This document shows, piece by piece, positions 43,041 through 51,831 of a stretch of DNA of 64,000 nucleotides; the stretch's first letter is position 1, and each line of letters begins with the position of its first letter. Source of the stretch: Lachnoclostridium sp. An118 (GTDB taxonomy: Bacteria > Bacillota > Clostridia > Lachnospirales > Lachnospiraceae); contig NZ_NFLQ01000010.1 of assembly GCF_002160985.1 (NCBI RefSeq), forward strand, positions 1-64,000, in the 5' to 3' direction. The notes beneath the pieces are model-generated. The model was not told the DNA's origin. It saw only the letters and a program-made list of their open reading frames with translations, and searched no databases. The position numbers and the translations under genes are program-made.

Positions 43041-44495
43041 CTAACTGCTTTTTTTGGACAGGGAGAAGATGAACTCCGTTCCCACTCCCTCCGTGCTGAT
43101 GACGTTGATGTTCTCCCCGTGGGCCTGGATGGCCTCCTTCACGATGGACAGGCCAAGGCCGGTACCCTTTTTATCCTTGCCTCTGGAGGCGTCTGTCTTG
43201 TAGAAGCGCTCCCATATCTTGTTCAGGGAATCCCTGGGGATGCCGATGCCGTAGTCCTTGACGGAGATGTAGACCTTGTCTCCGCGGTCCGTGGTCTCCA
43301 CCGTGATGCTGGAGTCGGAGTCGCTGAATTTGATGGCGTTGTCGATCAGGTTGTAGAGGACCTGCTGTATCTTTTTCCGGTCCGCGTACACATTCAGGTG
43401 TCGCGCGGCCAGGATGAGCTCGATGGAAATCTTCCTTTTTGTGCAGATGCCCTCGAAGGTGGCCGCCGTGTTCTTGATGACCTCGTGTATGTCAAAGACC
43501 TCCTTGTCCAGAAGGATATCCTTTGTGTCAAACTCATTCAGCGTCAGCAGGTCCTGGGTCAGGTCTGTCAGCCGCTCCGTCTCAAAGAGGATGATGTTCA
43601 GGTATTTCTGCTGCATCTCCGGCGGGATGGTGCCGTCCGCCATGGCCTCCACATAGCCCTTGATGGAGGTGAGGGGAGAGCGGAAATCGTGGGACACATT
43701 TGCCACGAATTTCTTCTGGTAGTCCTCCATGTCCCGCAGCTGTGCGGACATATAGTTCAGGGAGGCGGAGAGATACCCCATCTCGTCCTGGGTGGTCACC
43801 GGGATCTCGTACTCCAGGTTGCCGGAGGCGTACTGGGTGGCAGCCTCCGTGATCCTGCGCAGAGGCCGGTACACGAGAAACTGGAAGGCCAGCAGCACGA
43901 TAAAGGACAAAAGATAAATGATGATCACCGTGGCGTAGACAGAGCGCATCAGGGTGTTCCTGAAATCCGCCAGGTCGGCCACCTCCTTGTGGATGATCAG
44001 GTAGCCCCTGGTGGAAAAGCCCTGGACTACCGGTGCGCTGACCGTGAGTACATTCTCCTCAAAATAGCCGTGATAGTTTCCCTCCTGGTAGGTGGCGCTT
44101 CCGCTGGCGGCCGGGTCAAAATCCCGTATCCGCGCCGGGGCGGAGGGGTAACTGTCGGGGCGGGAGGAGACCAGCACATTGCCCTCCCGGTCGACCAGCC
44201 AGACAGCGGCGTCCGCGTAGGCGGAGATGCCGTTCAGCTGCATCTTTACCTCAGAGCCTGTGAGCAGGTCGCTGAAGTAGCCCGGCAGATAGTCATTTGC
44301 CATGGCGGTGGCCTGGGCGTAGAGCCGGTCCGCCTCCGAGGACTTAAGGCCGCTGTAGGTCAGCCCCGAGGCCAGAGTGGCGGCGGTAAAAAGGCTCAGG
44401 AACCCGAGGATGATATAGACGAGGATAAATTTCAGGTACAGTGTGCTGTTCAGGGGGAGCGTATTTTTTTTCGCTTTTTTTCGTCTGAAGAACAT
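43041..44495 (-). CDS. Membrane sensor histidine kinase
   Basis: A 484-residue kinase. A transmembrane helix near residues 22-44 is followed by an extracellular sensor of about 140 residues, a second helix near 185-210, and a HAMP segment (RPLRRITEAATQYASGNLEY). The dimerisation domain has the phospho-acceptor His near residue 268 in VANVSHDFRSPLTSIKGYVE. The ATPase domain has N box QVLYNLIDNAIKFS, G1 DYGIGIPRD and G2 GTGLGLSIV. Its start overlaps the regulator's stop by one base. The signal is unknown. Confidence 0.95.
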   Translation of the reverse strand: MFFRRKKAKKNTLPLNSTLYLKFILVYIILGFLSLFTAATLASGLTYSGLKSSEADRLYAQATAMANDYLPGYFSDLLTGSEVKMQLNGISAYADAAVWLVDREGNVLVSSRPDSYPSAPARIRDFDPAASGSATYQEGNYHGYFEENVLTVSAPVVQGFSTRGYLIIHKEVADLADFRNTLMRSVYATVIIIYLLSFIVLLAFQFLVYRPLRRITEAATQYASGNLEYEIPVTTQDEMGYLSASLNYMSAQLRDMEDYQKKFVANVSHDFRSPLTSIKGYVEAMADGTIPPEMQQKYLNIILFETERLTDLTQDLLTLNEFDTKDILLDKEVFDIHEVIKNTAATFEGICTKRKISIELILAARHLNVYADRKKIQQVLYNLIDNAIKFSDSDSSITVETTDRGDKVYISVKDYGIGIPRDSLNKIWERFYKTDASRGKDKKGTGLGLSIVKEAIQAHGENINVISTEGVGTEFIFSLSKKSS

Positions 44496-45196
44496 TATTT
44501 TACCTCGAATTTATACCCGATGCCCCACACGGTGGCGAGAGACCAGGAGGGGTGGTCCTTGATCTTCTCCCGGAGGCGCTTGATGTGCACGTCCACGGTC
44601 CGGGTGTCACCGATATACTCATACCCCCATATCTGGTCCAGGAGCTGTTCCCTTGTGAAGACCTGATTGGGGGAGGAGGCCAGGAAATAGAGGAGCTCCA
44701 GCTCCTTTGGCGGCATGTCCACATTTTTCCCGTCCAGAAGGACCGAGTAATTTGTGAGATTGATGACAATACCGGGATACTCCACGCATTTCCCGCGGTC
44801 CTCTTTCGGAGCCTCCTGGCGCACCGGCTGGTAGCGCCGGAGGACGGCCCGGACCCGGGCCACCATCTCCTTGGAGTCGAAGGGCTTCATGATGTAGTCG
44901 TCGGCCCCCAGCTCCAGGCCGAGCACCTTGTCAAACACCTCCCCCTTGGCGGAGAGCATGATGATGGGGGTCTGGGAGCGGCTGCGGATCTCCCGGCATA
45001 CCTGGTATCCATCGATGCCGGGCAGCATCAGGTCCAGGAGGATGAGGCTGGGGCGGTACAGGTCAAAGGCCTTCAGCGCCTCCTCCCCGTCGTGCACGAT
45101 CATGGTGTCAAAGCACTCCTTTGTCAGATACAGGGAAATCAGCTCCGCGATATTTTCATCGTCGTCTACGATCAGTATTTTCTGTTTGTTTACCAT
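44495..45196 (-). CDS. OmpR/PhoB-family response regulator
   Basis: A 233-residue regulator. The receiver domain has acidic pocket VDDDE, phospho-acceptor Asp 55 in LILLDLMLPG, a conserved Lys in DDYIMKPFD, and an output winged helix (VFTREQLLDQIWGYEYIGDT, then TVDVHIKRLREKI). The AGGGAGGATATAT site precedes the ATG. It is cotranscribed with the kinase that follows and is the first gene after mutS2 in this direction. Target genes are not evident. Confidence 0.96.
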   Translation of the reverse strand: MVNKQKILIVDDDENIAELISLYLTKECFDTMIVHDGEEALKAFDLYRPSLILLDLMLPGIDGYQVCREIRSRSQTPIIMLSAKGEVFDKVLGLELGADDYIMKPFDSKEMVARVRAVLRRYQPVRQEAPKEDRGKCVEYPGIVINLTNYSVLLDGKNVDMPPKELELLYFLASSPNQVFTREQLLDQIWGYEYIGDTRTVDVHIKRLREKIKDHPSWSLATVWGIGYKFEVK

Positions 45197-45237
45197 ATAT
45201 ATCCTCCCTCTCAGATGGTCACGGCGCTTGCCGTCCT

Positions 45238-47616
45238 CTATTTGAATTCCACGATAGTGACGCCCGCGTCTCCCTCGCCGAAGGCGGCCAGATGGAACTC
45301 CTTCACATGCTTCTGCCTGCGCAGGTATTTGTGGATGCCGCTGCGCAGAGCACCGGTGCCTTTGCCGTGGACAATGCGGACCTGGCTTATGTGGGCCAGG
45401 TAGGCGTCATCCAGGTATTTGTCCAGCTCTGCCACAGCCTCGTCCACGGTCTTCCCCAGGAGGTTGATCTCCGGGCTGACGGACATGGATTTGCCCATCT
45501 TCATCTTGCCCTGGGAGGTGCGCCGCAGATTTTTCGCCGCCGAGTACACAGGCTTCTCCTCGATGATCTCCAGGTCGGAGATGTTCACCTGGGAGTTGAG
45601 GATGCCCATCTGCACGTTCACATTTCCCTTTGCGTCGGGCAGTGAGGTGACGGTGCCGTTCAGGTTCAGGCTCAGCACACGGACAGACTCGCCCAGCTTG
45701 AAATCGCCGGGCTTATGCTGCTTCCTGGGCTTTGCGGTCTCCAGCTTTTTGCCGGAGCCGGTGGAGGCGATCTTTTTGCGGAGACGCTCTCTTTCCTTCT
45801 CCATCTCCGCGGCGGAGATGTTCTCCCTGCCGAATCTGCGGAAATTTTTCATGGTCTCGTCGGCTATCTCCTTGGCCTCCTCCAGGATGGCCCGGGCCTT
45901 GTCGTTTGCCTCCTCCAGGATGCGGTCCCTCTGGGCGTCCAGCTTCTCCTGGCGGGCGGCGGTCTCATTCTTCAGTTTCTCCAGCTCCCGGCGGTAGGCG
46001 CTGATCTCCTCCTTCTCCTTGTCGATGGTGCGGCGGCTCTGCTCCAGGTCCGTCAGCAGGTCCTCAAAGGACTCCTCCTGCTCGGAGAGCTGCTTCCTGG
46101 CCTCGTCGATGATGTAGTCCGGCAGTCCCAGTCTGCTGGAGATGGCAAAGGCGTTGCTCTTGCCGGGAATGCCGATGAGGAGCCGGTAGGTGGGCCGCAG
46201 GGTGGCTACATCGAACTCGCAGCAGGCATTTTCCACGCCTTTTGCGGAGAGGGCAAACACCTTCAGCTCGCTGTAGTGGGTGGTGGCCATGGTGCGGATG
46301 CCCTGCCGGTGCAGGTGCTCCAGGATGGCGATGGCCAGGGCGGCTCCCTCGGTGGGATCCGTGCCGGCCCCCAGCTCGTCGAAGAGCACCAGGCTGTCCG
46401 GGGTGATATGCTTTAAAAAGGACACGATGTTCGTCATGTGGGAGGAGAAGGTGCTGAGGCTCTGCTCGATGCTCTGCTCGTCCCCGATGTCCGCAAATAC
46501 GTTTGTAAATACGCCCAGCTCGGAGCGGTCCAGGGCCGGGATGTGGAGGCCTGCCTGTCCCATCAGGGTGAAAAGTCCCACGGTCTTTAAGGAGACCGTC
46601 TTTCCTCCCGTGTTGGGGCCCGTGATGATGAGCAGGTCGAAATCCTCCCCCAGCGTGAGGGAGATGGGGACCACCGTCTTCGGGTCCAGGAGAGGATGGC
46701 GCCCCTGGCGGATCCGTATCCTCCTCTCATTATTAAAGAGGGGGCGGCTGGCATTCATGGAGAGGGCCAGAGCGCCCCTTGCGAAGATGAAGTCCAGCTC
46801 TGTCATGGCCTTGTAGTCCGCCCGGATGGCGTCCACGTGCCCGGCGGTCTCGTTGCTCAGGTCCGCCAGGATGACCTGGATCTCCTCCTGCTCTTTTCCG
46901 TAGAGCTCCTTCAGGTCATTGTTCAGCTTCACGATGGACATGGGCTCGATGAACAGGGTGGAGCCGGTGGAGGACTGGTCGTGGATCATGCCCGGCACCT
47001 GGCTCCTGTACTCGGCCTTCACGGGGATGCAGTACCGGTCCCCCCTCATGGTGATGAGGGCGTCCTGCAGGTAACTGCGCAGGGGGCCGTTTACAAGGGA
47101 GGACAGAGTGGAGTGTATCTTATCCCCGGCCAGACTGATCTGGCGGCGGATGTGCTTCAGCCCCGGACTGGCCTCGTCGCTGATCTCCTCCTCGCTGATG
47201 ATGCAGCGCTCGATCTCGCCCGCCAGATTGGTGAGAGGCTCGATCTGGTCAAAGTAGACGTCCAGGCAGTCGGCCGCCTCGTCCACTGTCTCGTGGCGCC
47301 CGTAGGACTTTGCCCTGCCGGCGGCCTTCAGGACCTTGCAGATGCGCAGGAGCTCTCCGGCTCCCAGGGTCCCGCCGATCTCCAGGCGTTTCAGGGAGTC
47401 GCTCACCGGGTCGCAGCCGGAGAAGGACAGGCGGCCCTTCTTCACGATCCTCGTGAAGGCGGCCTGGGTCTGCTCCTGGGCGGTCTCGATCTTATTGATA
47501 TCTGTGTATGGCTTCAGGGAGCGGCAGGACCGGACGCCGCCCGGGCAGGTTGCCTGGGCGGTGAGGAGGTCCACCACTTTGTCAAATTCCAGTTTTGTCA
47601 ATGTCTTATGATCCAT
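45238..47616 (-). CDS. mutS2: Endonuclease MutS2
   Basis: A 792-residue MutS homologue without the mismatch-recognition domain. The ATPase has Walker A in IITGPNTGGKTVSLKTVGL near residue 332, and DELGAGTDPTEGAALA as Walker B. A long coiled coil (about 500-620) follows. The C-terminus is the Smr nuclease domain, with VDEAVAELDKYLDDAYLAH and VRIVHGKGTGALR. MutS2 acts on recombination intermediates and on stalled, collided ribosomes in Bacillus. Length and domain order are normal. Confidence 0.97.
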   Translation of the reverse strand: MDHKTLTKLEFDKVVDLLTAQATCPGGVRSCRSLKPYTDINKIETAQEQTQAAFTRIVKKGRLSFSGCDPVSDSLKRLEIGGTLGAGELLRICKVLKAAGRAKSYGRHETVDEAADCLDVYFDQIEPLTNLAGEIERCIISEEEISDEASPGLKHIRRQISLAGDKIHSTLSSLVNGPLRSYLQDALITMRGDRYCIPVKAEYRSQVPGMIHDQSSTGSTLFIEPMSIVKLNNDLKELYGKEQEEIQVILADLSNETAGHVDAIRADYKAMTELDFIFARGALALSMNASRPLFNNERRIRIRQGRHPLLDPKTVVPISLTLGEDFDLLIITGPNTGGKTVSLKTVGLFTLMGQAGLHIPALDRSELGVFTNVFADIGDEQSIEQSLSTFSSHMTNIVSFLKHITPDSLVLFDELGAGTDPTEGAALAIAILEHLHRQGIRTMATTHYSELKVFALSAKGVENACCEFDVATLRPTYRLLIGIPGKSNAFAISSRLGLPDYIIDEARKQLSEQEESFEDLLTDLEQSRRTIDKEKEEISAYRRELEKLKNETAARQEKLDAQRDRILEEANDKARAILEEAKEIADETMKNFRRFGRENISAAEMEKERERLRKKIASTGSGKKLETAKPRKQHKPGDFKLGESVRVLSLNLNGTVTSLPDAKGNVNVQMGILNSQVNISDLEIIEEKPVYSAAKNLRRTSQGKMKMGKSMSVSPEINLLGKTVDEAVAELDKYLDDAYLAHISQVRIVHGKGTGALRSGIHKYLRRQKHVKEFHLAAFGEGDAGVTIVEFK

Positions 47617-47737
47617 GATATGTTCACCTGTACAGCTTTTTTGTCGGATGCGCGGTATCAGGCTGCATCAGGCCCTGAGATACCCCGCCAAGTGTTCATA
47701 TTATAACTCATTTACAGGGGAAAGAAAAGGATAATTA

Positions 47738-47766
47738 TTGAACATTGCGGGGGGATATTGTATACT
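47738..47766 (+). promoter_or_regulatory. Promoter of the HtrA-like gene
   Basis: TTGAAC (47738-47743) and TATACT (47761-47766) have an exact 17-base spacer, 33 bases before the ATG. Confidence 0.7.
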
Positions 47767-47798
47767 AAAACAAGGATTGCACAAGGAGAAGATGGGTC

Positions 47799-49085
47799 AT
47801 GGAATATCATGAAAATCCTGAGGAGCGCAGAGAGGAAAACGGAGAAGAAAAGAAAGAAGAATTTTCCTTTATGCAGGAGACCATCAAGGATGAAGATGCA
47901 GGATACAGGAAGAGCCGGAACACGGTCATGAAATATGCGGGCCTTGGTCTGATATTCGGACTTGCGGCCTGTCTGGGATTTTATGCCCTCAGACCGTGGG
48001 TGGAGGACCGGTTTTCCAGCAATCCAAGGACGATCACCATCCCGGAGGAGGAAGAGGAGGAGACCCAGGAAGGAGAGGAAGGACAGACAGAAGAGACCTC
48101 CCCTGTTCTCACGGTGGATGATTACGAGCAACTGAACCAGTCTCTTGTGACAGTGGCAAACACGGTGAACAGGAGCATGGTGGAGATATCTGTCCAGGTT
48201 TCCCAGCCGGAAGAGCAGGACCAGACGCTTGTGGACGAAGACAGTGTGGCCGGCGTCATTTTTGAGGACAACGGCGTGGAGCTCCTGGTGGCTGCCAGGA
48301 GCCTGACGGTGCCCGAGGGGGGCTCCCTGCGTGGCCGGCTCATGGACGGAAATTACTACAGTGTCAGCGTGAAAAAGCAGGACGCCAACCTTGGTATCGC
48401 CGTCTATGCCATCGCGAAAAACGCGCTGTCGGAGGGAGCCTGGAACCAGATCCAGACAGTGGCCCTGGGCAGCTCCGGGGGCGTGTCAAAGGGGGACATC
48501 GTCATCGCCGTCGGCAGTCCCTTCGGGTATTATGGCGGCATGGGCTTTGGCGTCATTTCCTCTACCCGGGAGACGGCCCGGAGGGCGGACGGGGAATACA
48601 GCCTCCTGTGCACGGATATCGGCGGCAGCACCAGCGGTACAGGGATACTGGTCAACACAGAAGGCCAGATCATCGGCATGATAGACCAGGAGCGCTTCTA
48701 CAGCGACGGGGAGTCGGGGCCTGTGGCGGCCTACGGCATCTCTGACCTGAAGGAAGCCCTGGAATTCCTCTCAAACGGGCAGTCCGTGCCGTACGTTGGC
48801 ATACAGGGTGTCACGGTGACAGAGGAGCTGACAGCCAGCCAGGGTATCCCTGCCGGTGTTTACGTGCAGGAGGTGAGCGCTGACTCCCCGGCTATGGCAG
48901 CTGGGATACAGAGCGGCGATGTGATCACGGAGGTGGACGGCACCGCGGTGACCACCCTGTCCGGCTACAACAGTGTCCTGATGCAGCAGGAGGAAGGAGA
49001 CGAGATCCGGGTCGAGGGACAGCGTCAGGGGACCGGCGGCTATGTGGATATCACCTTCCGGGTGACTGTGGGAAGTAAAGAGTAA
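47799..49085 (+). CDS. HtrA-like membrane protein with PDZ domain, catalytic triad lost
   Basis: A 428-residue protein. A cytoplasmic acidic head precedes one membrane segment (residues 47-66). An extracytoplasmic trypsin-like domain follows, and a C-terminal PDZ domain (PAGVYVQEVSADSPAMAAGI, then GDVITEVDGTAVTTLSGYN). The architecture is that of HtrA. The His position reads LLVAARSLTV instead of TNNHV. The Asp position reads LGIAVYAI instead of TDIAVLKI. The nucleophile loop reads GGSTSGTGILVN instead of GNSGGPLVN. It is therefore probably a pseudoprotease that binds rather than cuts misfolded or envelope proteins. AAGGAGAAGATGGGTC leads the ATG. Confidence 0.85.
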   Translation: MEYHENPEERREENGEEKKEEFSFMQETIKDEDAGYRKSRNTVMKYAGLGLIFGLAACLGFYALRPWVEDRFSSNPRTITIPEEEEEETQEGEEGQTEETSPVLTVDDYEQLNQSLVTVANTVNRSMVEISVQVSQPEEQDQTLVDEDSVAGVIFEDNGVELLVAARSLTVPEGGSLRGRLMDGNYYSVSVKKQDANLGIAVYAIAKNALSEGAWNQIQTVALGSSGGVSKGDIVIAVGSPFGYYGGMGFGVISSTRETARRADGEYSLLCTDIGGSTSGTGILVNTEGQIIGMIDQERFYSDGESGPVAAYGISDLKEALEFLSNGQSVPYVGIQGVTVTEELTASQGIPAGVYVQEVSADSPAMAAGIQSGDVITEVDGTAVTTLSGYNSVLMQQEEGDEIRVEGQRQGTGGYVDITFRVTVGSKE

Positions 49086-49156
49086 GAAAACGCAAAAGAC
49101 TCAAGGTTCAAAAGACACGAGAGAATTGCAATTTTAATCAGAAAGAGGCATTTTAT

Positions 49157-50101
49157 ATGAGATATATCAACACCCTCTGCGAGGGAGAGACCATCAGGAA
49201 CATTTACCTGTGCAAGGGCAAGCGTTCCGCTGAGACAAGAAACGGCAAACCATACGACAACCTGATCCTCCAGGACAAGACAGGGACGCTGGACGGAAAG
49301 GTGTGGGACCCCAACTCCAGCGGCATCGCGGACTACGATGAGATGGATTTCATCGAGGTGTACGGCGAGGTCATCAGCTACAACAACGCGCTGCAGCTGA
49401 ATATCAAGCAGATCCGGAAGGCATACGAGGACGAGTACAACCCGGCGGACTACATGCCCTCCACGGAGAAGGACCCGGAGGCCATGTACCAGGAGCTCTT
49501 ATCCTACGGCCGGCAGGTAAAGAACCCGTACCTTCGGAAGATCATAGAATACTACTTTGAAAATGACCCGGATTTTATTAAGAAATTCAAGAACCATTCC
49601 GCGGCCAAGACGGTCCACCACGGCTTTGCAGGGGGCCTTCTGGAACACACCTTAAGCGTGGTGAAGTTCTGCGAGTACATGGCGGGAGCCTATCCCATCC
49701 TGAACCGGGACCTTCTCTACACCGGGGCCATGTGCCATGACATCGGGAAGATCAGGGAGCTGTCTCCCTTCCCGGCAAACGACTACACGGACGACGGCCA
49801 GCTTCTTGGCCACATCGTCATCGGCGTGGAGATGATCAGCGACGCCATCCGCACCATCCCGGATTTCCCGGAGGTGCTGGCAAGCGAGCTGAAGCACTGC
49901 GTCATCGCCCACCACGGCGAGCTGGAGTACGGCTCCCCGAAGAAGCCGGCCCTGGCCGAGGCCATGGCCCTCAACTTCGCGGACTGCACGGACGCCAAGA
50001 TGCAGACGCTGACCGAGATCTTCAAGGATAAGCAGGGCAGCAGGGAGTGGCTGGGCTACAACCGGCTCTTCGAGACAAACCTGCGCCGGACGGAGATGTA
50101 A
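49157..50101 (+). CDS. yhaM: 3'-5' exoribonuclease YhaM family
   Basis: A 314-residue protein with an N-terminal OB-fold (YNDLILQDKTGTLDGKVWD-like, VYGEVISYNNALQLNI) and an HD phosphohydrolase domain (KTVHHGFAGGLLEHTLSV, GAMCHDIGKIREL, AHHGELEYGSPKKP). This is the YhaM pattern, in which the OB-fold binds single strands and the HD domain trims RNA or DNA from the 3' end. A GAAAGAGGCATTTTAT leader precedes the ATG. It stands as a single gene. Confidence 0.94.
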   Translation: MRYINTLCEGETIRNIYLCKGKRSAETRNGKPYDNLILQDKTGTLDGKVWDPNSSGIADYDEMDFIEVYGEVISYNNALQLNIKQIRKAYEDEYNPADYMPSTEKDPEAMYQELLSYGRQVKNPYLRKIIEYYFENDPDFIKKFKNHSAAKTVHHGFAGGLLEHTLSVVKFCEYMAGAYPILNRDLLYTGAMCHDIGKIRELSPFPANDYTDDGQLLGHIVIGVEMISDAIRTIPDFPEVLASELKHCVIAHHGELEYGSPKKPALAEAMALNFADCTDAKMQTLTEIFKDKQGSREWLGYNRLFETNLRRTEM

Positions 50102-50115
50102 ATTGTATTAAATGT

Positions 50116-50157
50116 ATTTGGGGACGTAACAAAGTTTAAAAGTGTTACGTCCCAAAT
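50116..50157. repeat. REP-like inverted repeat after yhaM
   Basis: ATTTGGGGACGTAACA (50116-50131) and TGTTACGTCCCAAAT (50143-50157) pair with one bulged G. There is no T tract, so it is not a classical terminator. GGGGACG-headed hairpins of this sort are found as dispersed elements in many bacteria. Confidence 0.6.
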
Positions 50158-50199
50158 TCATATAACTGGTGCGTAAAAGTGACACAAAGGGGAATATTT

Positions 50200-51579
50200 A
50201 TGCAGAAAAATGATTTGGTGACAGTGCGGATAGAGGACATGGGCACTGGGGGAGAGGGCATCGGAAAGGTAGACGGATGCGCTCTTTTTATTAAGGACGC
50301 GATCATCGGGGACCTGGTGGAGGCAAAGGTCATGAAGATGAAGAAAAACTATGGGTATGCAAGGTTAATGAATATTCTTGCGCCCTCACGTGCCCGCCAA
50401 AATGCAAGGTGTAAGGAGGCCAGAAGATGCGGCGGCTGCCAGATCCAGGAGATGGATTACAGGCAGCAGCTTGACTTTAAAAAGGACAAGGTGGAGAACA
50501 ATCTTCTGAGGCTCGGCGCAGTGCCAAAAGAGGTGCTGGACGCCGCTATGGAGGGGATCATCGGCATGGACGAGCCCTTCCGCTACCGCAATAAAGCCCA
50601 GTATCCCATTGGCAGAGACAGGGAAGGACATCTGACAGCAGGATTCTACGCCGGCCGGACCCACCAGATCATCCCCCTGCCGGACATGGACTGTGCCCTG
50701 GGGACAGAGGAAAATCAGCCTATCCTGCAGGAAATCCTGGCATTTATGGAGGAATGCCATGTGCAGCCCTACGATGAGGAGACCCACGCAGGGCTGGTGC
50801 GCCATGTGCTGATCCGCAAGGGCTTTGCCACCGGAGAGCTGATGGTCTGTCTTGTCATCAATGGAGACACCCTTCCCCACAGCGACGTGCTGGCAGAGCG
50901 GCTGTCCCCCATCCAGGGCATGACGAGCATCACCTGCAGCGTCAACAAAGAGAAGACAAATGTGATCATGGGAAAGGATATCCAGACCATCTGGGGCCAG
51001 GACTATATCACAGACTATATCGGCGATGTGAAATTCCACATCTCGCCCCTCTCTTTTTACCAGGTGAACCCGCTGCAGACGGAGCGGCTCTACGGCACGG
51101 CCCTGGAGTTCGCTGGGCTGACAGGGGAGGAGACGGTGTGGGATCTGTACTGCGGTATCGGCACCATCTCCCTCTTCCTCGCCCGGAGGGCAGGCCGCGT
51201 CTACGGGGTGGAGATCGTTCCCCAGGCTATCCGGGACGCCAAAAACAATGCCGCTATCAACGATATTTCCAACGCCCGGTTCTATGTGGGAAAGGCGGAG
51301 GAGGTGCTGCCCGGCATGTACGAAAAAGAGGGGGTGCAGGCGGATGTCATCGTGGTGGACCCGCCCCGGAAGGGCTGTGAGCAGGTCGTGCTGGAGACCA
51401 TGGTGAAGATGCAGCCGGAGCGGATCGTGTACGTCAGCTGCGACCCCGCCACCCTGGCCCGGGACGTGAAGTACCTGCGGGAGAACGGGTATGAGCTGGA
51501 CAGAGTGAAGGCGGTGGATATGTTTCCGCATACGGTGCATGTGGAGACCGTCTGTTGTCTACATCGGGTGAATTCGTAG
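50200..51579 (+). CDS. rlmD: 23S rRNA (uracil-5-)-methyltransferase RlmD, 3' end altered by insertion
   Basis: A 459-residue SAM-dependent RNA methyltransferase. The TRAM domain (VTVRIEDMGTGGEGIGKVDG) and iron-sulphur cysteines (ARCKEARRCGGCQ) precede the catalytic domain: YCGIGTISLFLA binds SAM, DPPRKGC and the nucleophile in YVSCDPATLARD follow. AAAGGGGAATATTT fits the ATG at 50200. Family homology runs to HVETV and then breaks into CCLHRVNS and a stop. Clostridial relatives go on for about 100 residues, so an element has probably inserted at this codon. The truncated enzyme still holds all catalytic motifs. Confidence 0.9.
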   Translation: MQKNDLVTVRIEDMGTGGEGIGKVDGCALFIKDAIIGDLVEAKVMKMKKNYGYARLMNILAPSRARQNARCKEARRCGGCQIQEMDYRQQLDFKKDKVENNLLRLGAVPKEVLDAAMEGIIGMDEPFRYRNKAQYPIGRDREGHLTAGFYAGRTHQIIPLPDMDCALGTEENQPILQEILAFMEECHVQPYDEETHAGLVRHVLIRKGFATGELMVCLVINGDTLPHSDVLAERLSPIQGMTSITCSVNKEKTNVIMGKDIQTIWGQDYITDYIGDVKFHISPLSFYQVNPLQTERLYGTALEFAGLTGEETVWDLYCGIGTISLFLARRAGRVYGVEIVPQAIRDAKNNAAINDISNARFYVGKAEEVLPGMYEKEGVQADVIVVDPPRKGCEQVVLETMVKMQPERIVYVSCDPATLARDVKYLRENGYELDRVKAVDMFPHTVHVETVCCLHRVNS

Positions 51580-51753
51580 AAATCCTTTGTTTCAGGCATT
51601 TTGCGAGGTATATAAGTTTCGCACCGACAGGCAAACAGGGACGAAAAAAACAGATTATGGATGGCATAGAAGTGTCTGTAGTTTTGCATGTGGTATGAGT
51701 AGACACATAAAAGTTGATGTAACATTTCAATCTGAATATCGTAGATAAGAGTG

Positions 51754-51806
51754 AAAAGGACGCTTGTTTTCAGAGCTTTTCTGGAAGGTAAGAGTCCTTT
51801 TTCTTT
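51754..51806 (+). terminator. Leader hairpin with T tract before parB
   Basis: AAAAGGAC (51754-51761) and GTCCTTTT (51794-51801) are followed by TCTTTTG. The hairpin lies between the element end and parB and may stop transcription coming from rlmD or attenuate parB. The 51580-51753 stretch holds no gene. Confidence 0.5.
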
Positions 51807-51831
51807 TGTACGGAATAGGAGGAAAATTCAA

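Noticed and set aside
43119-44666. 515-codon plus-strand frame opposite the histidine kinase
   Set aside because: Antisense shadow of a complete kinase with all catalytic boxes; no ribosome site or recognisable fold.
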